NCBI GenBank assembly: GCA_022844485.1
Contig: JALHLQ010000012.1
Location: forward strand, 43,752 to 107,751
DNA length: 64,000 nucleotides
Reading direction: 5' to 3'
Source of the DNA: Xanthobacteraceae bacterium
Lineage (GTDB): Bacteria > Pseudomonadota > Alphaproteobacteria > Rhizobiales > Xanthobacteraceae
The notes beneath the pieces are model-generated. The model was not told the DNA's origin. It saw only the letters and a list, made by a program, of their open reading frames with translations, and did not search any database. Positions 59,561 to 64,000 of this stretch are shown here, one piece after another (the stretch's first letter is position 1; the number at the start of each line of letters is the position of its first letter). Both the position numbers and the translations under genes were made by a program.

Positions 59561-59746
59561 CTATATGGATGAGCGGCCTCGTACCATGTTCAGCACGAAC
59601 AGGACGACAGCGAGGACAAGGGCAATCCAAAAGAGAGTCGTGGCGAAGCTGGTCGCGGTCCCGGCGAGTCCGCCGAAGCCAAACAGCGCAGCCACCAAGG
59701 CGATAACCAGAAGAATAATCGCCCAGTTCAACAGACTTCCAACCAT
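59561..59746 (-). CDS. DUF1328 small membrane protein
   Basis: 61 residues. Two transmembrane helices: LLNWAIILLVIALVAALFGF and FATTLFWIALVLAVVLFVLN, with the family's GFGGLAGTATS turn. DUF1328 (UPF0391) proteins are common, small and often stress-induced. The exact EcfG-type promoter is 46 bp upstream. Confidence 0.85.
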   Translation of the reverse strand: MVGSLLNWAIILLVIALVAALFGFGGLAGTATSFATTLFWIALVLAVVLFVLNMVRGRSSI

Positions 59747-59791
59747 GATCGTGCCTCCGCAAGAGATCGAACGTTTGACGTCCCTCGAGAC

Positions 59792-59816
59792 AACGTAGTG
59801 CGGTAGGGCCGGTTCC
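59792..59816 (-). promoter_or_regulatory. EcfG-type promoter of DUF1328 gene
   Basis: Reverse strand GGAAC-N16-CGTT, exact; -10 ends 46 bp before the start codon. Confidence 0.75.
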
Positions 59817-59852
59817 CAGACAACAATGTTCCTCCGGGGTGTTCCGAGTACG

Positions 59853-59878
59853 GAACCGGGTCAATGCAGCTTGCGTTG
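59853..59878 (+). promoter_or_regulatory. EcfG-type promoter of small membrane protein gene
   Basis: GGAAC (59853-59857), 17-bp spacer, CGTT (59875-59878); exact, 25 bp before the start at 59904. Confidence 0.7.
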
Positions 59879-59903
59879 ACGCGAACCTTCTTTGGGACAT
59901 TCA

Positions 59904-60248
59904 ATGATGCCGACGACGATCCGTGTATCGCTTTTCCGAACGTTCTTTCGCTCACGCGATCTGCCGGTGCGCCGCGCCGCGGACAGCGTTCGAGTCGGCG
60001 CCTTGGCGGCGGCGTCGTTCGTTGCCGGATTGATCGTCACCAACGCGCATGCGTTGCGGTCGCTTCTTATCAACGACGCGGACGGTGTTTTAGCGCTCGC
60101 ATGCCTTCTGCTTCTGACAGCGGCGCTGTTTGCGATTCTTGCGTTCGCTGCGATGTCGTCTGACAGGCAGCCAAAATATTTAGGGCCCAGACGGCAGATG
60201 CCGGCCTGGGCCCGGGTCAAGGTCAACAATCGCGGGGAGTCAGCCTGA
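59904..60248 (+). CDS. Two-pass membrane protein, function unknown
   Basis: 114 residues from ATG 59904 (an earlier ATG at 59892 is too close to the promoter for a normal leader but cannot be excluded). Basic N-terminus (FFRSRDLPVRRAADSVRV), helix GALAAASFVAGLIVTNAHAL, helix ADGVLALACLLLLTAALFAI and a basic tail. Its 3' end overlaps the convergent ecfG gene by 9 bp. Its GSR promoter and position suggest a stress function. Confidence 0.55.
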   Translation: MMPTTIRVSLFRTFFRSRDLPVRRAADSVRVGALAAASFVAGLIVTNAHALRSLLINDADGVLALACLLLLTAALFAILAFAAMSSDRQPKYLGPRRQMPAWARVKVNNRGESA

Positions 60249-60785
60249 GGCGCGAACCGCTGCGCGCATGGCGCTGTCGGGACCAAGGTCATCGACGGTC
60301 TCCATGGAGAGCATCTGCGCGAGACGGGTGCGGGCCCGGTTGACGCGACTCTTGATGGTTCCCACGGCGCAATTGCAGATCGAGGCCGCCTCCTCGTAAG
60401 AGAACCCGCTGGCGCCAACAAGCAGAAGCGCCTCGCGCTGATCGGGCGGCAGGCGGCCGAGCGCGATCTTGAAGTCCTCCATGAACAGACGATCGCTCTG
60501 TTCGGGCTGAGCGGCCATCCGCGAGGCATGGATACCGTCCACGTCCGGTACTTCGCGGCGCTGCTTGCGGTACTCGGAATGGAACAGGTTGCGGAGAATG
60601 GTGAAGAGCCAGGCATGGAGATTGGTGCCGGGCTCGAAGCTGTCGATGTGCGACAGCGCCCGAAGCAGCGTGTCCTGGACCAGGTCGTCCGCCCGGTCCA
60701 CGTTCCCGCTCAATGATATGGCGAAGGCTCGAAGACTTGGGACGGCCGCAAGGAGCGCGTCCGCAATGCTCGGATCATGTCTCAT
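60240..60785 (-). CDS. ecfG: General stress response ECF sigma factor EcfG
   Basis: 181 residues from ATG 60785. Region 2 is RAFAISLSGNVDRADDLVQD with the core TLLRALSHIDSFEPGTNLHA and WLFTILRNLFHSEYRKQRR; region 4 is ALGRLPPDQREALLLVGASG and FSYEEAASICNCAVGTIKSR. This is the ECF15/EcfG class, which recognises GGAAC-N16/17-CGTT. NepR holds it inactive until phosphorylated PhyR binds NepR. The nepR stop and ecfG start share a base, so they are coupled. Confidence 0.95.
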   Translation of the reverse strand: MRHDPSIADALLAAVPSLRAFAISLSGNVDRADDLVQDTLLRALSHIDSFEPGTNLHAWLFTILRNLFHSEYRKQRREVPDVDGIHASRMAAQPEQSDRLFMEDFKIALGRLPPDQREALLLVGASGFSYEEAASICNCAVGTIKSRVNRARTRLAQMLSMETVDDLGPDSAMRAAVRASG

Positions 60786-60994
60786 TACTTGTTCTCCGAG
60801 TCGGGCTTATCCAACTGCTTCAGCAGATCGACAAACCGATCGGGAATGGGCTGCTCGACCAGTCCGTTGTACATGGACCGCAACTGCTCGCCGATCCGCG
60901 CTTGAATATCGCGGCCCAGCTTGGCTGGGGGAATCTTAGTAGACACCTTTGATATGGGAATCACGTTGCCCCTCTGCTCCCGCTTAGCTGTCAT
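60785..60994 (-). CDS. nepR: Anti-sigma factor NepR
   Basis: 69 residues. The NepR core IGEQLRSMYNGLVEQPIPDR then FVDLLKQLDK is unmistakable (I-x4-L-x2-Y...P-x-P-D-R-F-x2-L). It binds EcfG and, under stress, phosphorylated PhyR. The gene is divergent from phyR with an exact EcfG promoter in the shared intergenic region, giving positive autoregulation. Confidence 0.95.
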   Translation of the reverse strand: MTAKREQRGNVIPISKVSTKIPPAKLGRDIQARIGEQLRSMYNGLVEQPIPDRFVDLLKQLDKPDSENK

Positions 60995-61044
60995 GCATCC
61001 CCCGCCGGTTTGTTCAGCCCGGCGGGGTGCACAACCTGCTGACC

Positions 61045-61069
61045 AACGCCGAGCGGGGCCCCTGGTTCC
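61045..61069 (-). promoter_or_regulatory. EcfG promoter of nepR-ecfG
   Basis: Reverse strand GGAAC-N16-CGTT, exact, 51 bp before nepR. Together with the site at 61079 it forms a divergent pair only 9 bp apart. Confidence 0.85.
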
Positions 61070-61078
61070 GGAAGTTTC

Positions 61079-61103
61079 GGAACATTTTTCGGCCCACGCC
61101 GTT
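61079..61103 (+). promoter_or_regulatory. EcfG promoter of phyR
   Basis: GGAAC (61079-61083), 16-bp spacer, CGTT (61100-61103); exact, 37 bp before phyR. Confidence 0.85.
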
Positions 61104-61140
61104 AGTTTAGCATCTCGGCGGCAGCCAAGAAGGGGGACTC

Positions 61141-61953
61141 ATGTCGACAGCTGAATTGATTGCGGCCCATTTGCCTTATTTGCGGCGCTATGCGCGCGCT
61201 TTGACCGGCCACCAGGGCGCCGGAGACAATTATGTCATGGCCACCCTCGAGGCCCTGCTCAACGAGCCGCGCAGCTTCGACCGCCCCTCCGAGGCCAAAA
61301 TCGAAGTTTTTCGGACGTTTACACGAATCTGGAATTCGCTTTCGGTGAACACCGCACCGGAGGCGGTGAGTGCGACGCAAAAACCGGATGAGCGGCTGGT
61401 GCAGCTCACGGCGTTGCCGCGGCAGGCCTTTCTGCTCGTGAGCCTTGAAGGGTTCAGCGAGGACGAGGCCGCGCGGGTGCTGGAGGTCGATATCAACCGC
61501 TTCCGGACGCTGATCGACACGGCCGGCCGCGAACTGGCCGCCGAAATTGCGACCGACGTTCTGATCATCGAAGACGAGCCATTGATCGCCATGGATCTCG
61601 AGCAACTGGTCGAGTCCCTTGGCCACAAGGTGCTGGGCATTGCCCGCACCCGCGACGAAGCGGTGAAGTTCGCGGACAAGAAGCCGGGCCTGATCCTCGC
61701 CGACGTGCAGCTTGCCGACGGCAGCTCCGGGCTCGACGCGGTGAACGATCTTCTCGAGCATTTTCAGGTGCCGGTGGTCTGCATCACGGCCTATCCCGAA
61801 CGCTTCCTCACCGGGGAGCGGCCCGAGCCGGCCTTCCTGATCGCCAAGCCCTTCCGGCCGGCCCATGTCTCGGCGGTGATCAGCCAGGCATTGTTCTTCC
61901 AGACGAATGCGCGCAAGCGCTCGGAGCGGAGTGAGCGGCGCGCCGCCGTATAA
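61141..61953 (+). CDS. phyR: Response regulator PhyR
   Basis: 270 residues. Residues 1-135 are the sigma-factor-like domain (ELIAAHLPYLRRYARALTGH; LPRQAFLLVSLEGFSEDEAA); residues about 138-260 are a receiver: LIIEDEPLIAMDLEQLVESL, phospho-acceptor D188 in LILADVQLADG, and the K in FLIAKPFRPAHVS. Phosphorylation opens the sigma-like domain, which then sequesters NepR and frees EcfG. No cognate histidine kinase gene is within the window; usually it is adjacent or elsewhere. Divergent from nepR-ecfG. Confidence 0.95.
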   Translation: MSTAELIAAHLPYLRRYARALTGHQGAGDNYVMATLEALLNEPRSFDRPSEAKIEVFRTFTRIWNSLSVNTAPEAVSATQKPDERLVQLTALPRQAFLLVSLEGFSEDEAARVLEVDINRFRTLIDTAGRELAAEIATDVLIIEDEPLIAMDLEQLVESLGHKVLGIARTRDEAVKFADKKPGLILADVQLADGSSGLDAVNDLLEHFQVPVVCITAYPERFLTGERPEPAFLIAKPFRPAHVSAVISQALFFQTNARKRSERSERRAAV

Positions 61954-61975
61954 TCCTTTCGCTCCCGCAAGAAAG

Positions 61976-62007
61976 AACGCCGCCGGGACCGGCGGCGTTT
62001 TCTTCTT
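61976..62007 (+). terminator. Rho-independent terminator after phyR
   Basis: aacgccgcc (61976-61984) with ggcggcgtt (61991-61999), followed by ttcttcttg. It ends the phyR transcript. Confidence 0.8.
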
Positions 62008-62026
62008 GTCGCGGCGTCAAGAACGA

Positions 62027-62233
62027 TCAGACTTTTTCCATCGAGCCGTACCAGTCGCTCACCTGGCGTTCGGCCTCGTCGCGCGCGATGCCATAGCGAT
62101 TCTGAATGATTCCGATCAGTTCCTCGCGCTTGCCCTCGATCTTGTCGAGCTCGTCATTGGTGAGGTCGCCCCAGCGCTGCTGCACCTGGCCCTTGAACTG
62201 CTTCCAGTTTCCTTCGATCCGATCCCAATTCAT
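62027..62233 (-). CDS. CsbD-family stress protein
   Basis: 68 residues from ATG 62233. NWDRIEGNWKQFKGQVQQRW, GDLTNDELDKIEGKREELIG and IIQNRYGIARDEAERQVSDW are the full CsbD domain. CsbD proteins are small, helical and strongly induced by general stress sigma factors; the mechanism is unknown. The exact EcfG-type promoter is 36 bp upstream; a separate site further upstream drives a candidate sRNA. Confidence 0.9.
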   Translation of the reverse strand: MNWDRIEGNWKQFKGQVQQRWGDLTNDELDKIEGKREELIGIIQNRYGIARDEAERQVSDWYGSMEKV

Positions 62234-62268
62234 CGCATGAACCTCCGTTCGCTCCACACTGGTGAGCC

Positions 62269-62293
62269 AACGCCGGGCTGGGTCGGACGTTCC
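62269..62293 (-). promoter_or_regulatory. EcfG promoter of csbD-type gene
   Basis: Reverse strand GGAAC-N16-CGTT, exact; 36 bp before the start codon. Confidence 0.8.
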
Positions 62294-62328
62294 TTGAAAT
62301 CGGATCTTGCGCCACCTGTTGGAAATGC

Positions 62329-62407
62329 AAAAGAAAAAGGCCGGACCTGAGGTCCGGCCTTTTAAAGGTAGGCCATGCACAGGGGAAGGGGGAGGAATGC
62401 TGGCCGT
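62329..62407 (-). ncRNA. Candidate GSR-controlled small RNA with C-rich loop
   Basis: About 79 nt in the reverse direction. The first hairpin pairs ggccagca (62405-62398) with tgcatggcc (62379-62371), with one bulged A; the 18-nt loop (62397-62380) reads ttcctcccccttcccctg, almost pure C/T with a CCTCC anti-Shine-Dalgarno core. A 10-bp perfect stem aggccggacc/ggtccggcct with loop tca follows, ending in tttttctttt (a strong intrinsic terminator on this strand). The predicted start is seven bases after the -10 of the promoter at 62414-62438. Same architecture as the candidate at 31342. It lies upstream of the csbD-type gene but ends before that gene's own promoter. Confidence 0.5.
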
Positions 62408-62413
62408 CCGAAC

Positions 62414-62438
62414 AACGCGCGGCCCCGCAAGCGGTTCC
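62414..62438 (-). promoter_or_regulatory. EcfG promoter of candidate small RNA
   Basis: Reverse strand GGAAC-N16-CGTT, exact. No protein gene lies between it and the terminator at 62329-62360. Confidence 0.65.
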
Positions 62439-62481
62439 AAAAAAACCTGGGGATGGCAATAATTTCTGATTGCGCGACTCG

Positions 62482-62506
62482 GGAACTGCGGATTGGCCGC
62501 GACGTT
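62482..62506 (+). promoter_or_regulatory. EcfG promoter of small exported protein gene
   Basis: GGAAC (62482-62486), 16-bp spacer, CGTT (62503-62506); exact, 28 bp before GTG 62535. It is divergent from the sRNA promoter. Confidence 0.75.
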
Positions 62507-62534
62507 GCTCCCAAGATCCTCCGGAGGGCGACCC

Positions 62535-62921
62535 GTGCTTTGGCTTGCTGCGCTGATCGCCGCTCTGACAATCAACATCGCCTTGGCAGACGATCACGGC
62601 AGACAGGCGCCCGCGGCGGCGATCAACGCGGTGATGATCTTGCATTCCGCGAACGTCATTGATCACGGCCTGCAGCGGCAGTCGAAGGGCGACCGGCTCC
62701 CTCACACGCAGGCGACCGATCCGTTATCGGAGGTCGGCGCGATCGAAGTCTCGGAGCGAGGGATCGTGCTTCGTGCGCAGCACGGGGACGTCGCCTTCTC
62801 GGTCGACCCGGCAAGGCGCACGACGTCGATTGCGAAAGGCTATTCGGTCCCGCAGATCACGGTCGACTTCCCGGCCCGCAAGACACTCGAGAGCGCCCCG
62901 GTTCTGGCAGGTTGGCGATAG
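62535..62921 (+). CDS. Small exported protein, function unknown
   Basis: 128 residues from GTG 62535, with ccggagggcg as ribosome-binding site. LWLAALIAALTINIALADDH is a signal peptide (cleavage after ALA). The mature part has a central acidic strand region (SEVGAIEVSERGIVLRAQHG; DVAFSVDPARRTTSIAKGYS) and no known domain. The exact EcfG-type promoter makes it a probable GSR target in the envelope. Confidence 0.6.
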   Translation: MLWLAALIAALTINIALADDHGRQAPAAAINAVMILHSANVIDHGLQRQSKGDRLPHTQATDPLSEVGAIEVSERGIVLRAQHGDVAFSVDPARRTTSIAKGYSVPQITVDFPARKTLESAPVLAGWR

Positions 62922-62940
62922 GTTGATTAAGTAAACGAGG

Positions 62941-62966
62941 CCCCGCCGGAGGCGGGGCTCTCGATT
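62941..62966 (+). terminator. GC hairpin after exported protein gene
   Basis: ccccgcc (62941-62947) with ggcgggg (62951-62957) in a 3-nt loop, followed by ctctcgattt; the T-run is weak. Confidence 0.5.
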
Positions 62967-63114
62967 TCAGGCACAATCTCTTTCTCTTTGCTCTTTCCTC
63001 AGTCTATCCGGCGTCCGATCCGCAACGCTTCCCGGCTTTTCCGCCGATCCGGCACCCGCGGCGCGCCACCGCCTGCCGTTCGCGAATTCCCAAGCGTTCA
63101 GTCGTTCTTTTTTT

Positions 63115-63141
63115 GGCATGATCATTTCCGATGATCATGCC
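63115..63141. repeat. Perfect inverted repeat, GGCATGATCAT...ATGATCATGCC
   Basis: 11-bp arms (63115-63125 and 63131-63141) around ttccg, preceded by a T-run. Possibly a shortened form of the GCATGATC repeat at 63283, or an operator. Confidence 0.6.
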
Positions 63142-63282
63142 TGCCGTGTTCGCAACCGGAGCGTTCGCTCCCTGGTCGCCCACGCTTGCCGCTCGATCGC
63201 TCCAGCACCCGCGGCCGCTGCCGCCTGCCGAAATGGAGCCAAGCGTCCGATCATTCAACGTCCAGTGCGTCGATTTCCTTTG

Positions 63283-63328
63283 CGCATGATCTGATCCGCC
63301 GATCGGTACTCACTTTTCGGGATCATGC
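63283..63328. repeat. GCATGATC intergenic repeat
   Basis: 46 bp beginning gcatgatctgatccgccgat and ending cacttttcgggatcatgc, with inverted ends. Elements of this form are very common between genes in Bradyrhizobium and relatives. Confidence 0.75.
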
Positions 63329-63330
63329 TC

Positions 63331-63666
63331 CTACGCCGCCACGCGCAGGCCGGGCGCCTGGCTGGCGAATGTCGCGGTCCAGTCCTCGACAGAGACGTGC
63401 GCGGCGCGCTCGACCGCCGGACGCAGATGCTCGAGCAGGCTCAGCGCCTTCTCGCGATAGCTCTCGACCGCCTGGATCGTCAAAGCGTCCGGCCCGCGAT
63501 CGAGAAATTCGATGGCGACGGCCAGAAGCGGCACGCAGTCGGCCAGCGACGTCGCCTTGCGGGAGCCGTGCAGCGGGATCACCTCCGCCGAAGGCAGTTC
63601 GCCGGCGACGCGTTCGAACGCGTCGGTCATCCGCTCGACAATCCGCGTCGCGCGATCTGAATACAT
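63331..63666 (-). CDS. Hypothetical helical protein
   Basis: 111 residues from ATG 63666 (ggaggttccaatg in the reading direction gives a good ribosome-binding site). Sequence YSDRATRIVERMTDAFERVA, VPLLAVAIEFLDRGPDALTI and ESYREKALSLLEHLRPAVER is helical and acidic; no membrane segment. No family recognised. No exact EcfG site upstream. Confidence 0.55.
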   Translation of the reverse strand: MYSDRATRIVERMTDAFERVAGELPSAEVIPLHGSRKATSLADCVPLLAVAIEFLDRGPDALTIQAVESYREKALSLLEHLRPAVERAAHVSVEDWTATFASQAPGLRVAA

Positions 63667-63882
63667 TGGAACCTCCATCCTGTTTCCGCGAGGCGCGACC
63701 CGCACCCCTTGTGGGCTCCATCACAGCAGGGAGGTGTGAAGCTAAAGTTATGGAAATTATATCGAATTTTCGCGTGATCGATGAAACCTCCGGGTAAAAT
63801 TCCGAGCGTTTCTGAGATGTTACGGCCGCCGCAGAAAGGGTGCCCGGGCTTAGGGCCGCCGCAAGGAAAGACGCCGTCTCGG
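63667..63882. other. Non-coding stretch
   Basis: About 215 bp with no convincing gene, terminator or promoter. Confidence 0.4.
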
Positions 63883-63972
63883 CTAGTGTCCCGATTCCGA
63901 AGTTCGCATCATTGTGCGGCACCCTCGTTTGCGAACTTCGGAATCGAAGGACACTAGCAACTTATTGATCTA
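63883..63972. repeat. Palindromic (MITE-like) repeat, copy 2
   Basis: ctagtgtcccgattccgaag... mirrored by ...cttcggaatcgaaggacactag (75 bp), then agcaacttattgatct as in copy 1 at 27745. The outermost ctag/ctag could be a target-site remnant. Confidence 0.85.
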
Positions 63973-64000
63973 GGGTGGCTTTGGTTCAGAAGTCCGCATC

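Larger units (their letters stand above)
62967..63330. other. Non-coding stretch with inverted repeats
   Basis: About 360 bp between two genes, with two intergenic repeats (63115-63141 and 63283-63328). I see no other gene. Confidence 0.5.

Noticed and set aside
62375..62662. 95-codon forward frame over the second sRNA candidate
   Set aside because: No ribosome-binding site that fits, basic random-looking product, and it runs through both an EcfG promoter and the start of the next gene.
63186..63797. 203-codon forward frame near the right end
   Set aside because: Arginine/proline/serine-rich antisense reading of the helical protein gene at 63331-63666, crossing an intergenic repeat.

Overview
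The window is GC-rich DNA from an alphaproteobacterium, most likely a Bradyrhizobium-like member of the Rhizobiales. The evidence is a complete PhyR-NepR-EcfG general stress response (GSR) locus, DUF1236, PRC-barrel, DUF1328 and CsbD proteins, Ku/LigD, EgtB/EgtD, and intergenic repeats typical of that order. I saw no rRNA, tRNA or CRISPR array.

Layout. (1) 1-1.7 kb: small hypothetical genes. (2) 1.7-25.8 kb: a P22-like (podovirus-type) prophage with scaffold, coat, gp4-like and gp10-like head-completion proteins, an ejection-type protein, tail fibres, an M15 endolysin, a holin-like protein and nested spanin-like genes. No terminase, portal, integrase or repressor is visible. Host-like genes lie inside it: two GH1-like glycosidases and a PRC-barrel protein (4.7-8.0 kb), a secreted BAAT-type hydrolase (12.5 kb), the remains of a toxin-immunity pair (15 kb), and two methyltransferases with a flippase/O-antigen-ligase fusion (20-24 kb). 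(3) 25.8-36 kb: LysR, DUF2917 and GNAT genes, two DUF1236 proteins, ergothioneine genes egtB-egtD, an SMP-30 protein and a PRC-barrel protein. (4) 36.3-55.7 kb: a glycan cassette with a glycosyltransferase and UDP-galactopyranose mutase, a GH2 enzyme, inositol-phosphate synthase, a methyltransferase, an apparently circularly permuted GH-A glycosidase, UDP-xylose synthase, four more glycosyltransferases, a B12-binding radical SAM enzyme, two epimerases and a carboxylate-amine ligase. (5) 55.7-64 kb: ligD-ku, the GSR regulators, csbD and small stress-type genes.

How it works together. Reading intergenic regions by eye, I found 19 exact matches to the EcfG promoter consensus GGAAC-N16/17-CGTT between 28.0 and 62.5 kb, where about one is expected by chance in the whole window. 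They precede nepR-ecfG, phyR, csbD, the DUF1328 and DUF1236 genes and, more surprisingly, the main transcription units of the glycan cassette. The right half of the window therefore looks like a physically clustered GSR regulon that makes a stress-induced, probably xylose-, galactofuranose- or inositol-containing saccharide. Two of the sites drive no gene. Each is instead followed within about 80 bp by a hairpin with a C-rich loop and a Rho-independent terminator, the layout of a GSR-controlled small RNA (31.3 kb and 62.4 kb). These two candidate sRNAs, the cassette's GSR promoters and the permuted glycosidase are the most novel observations here.
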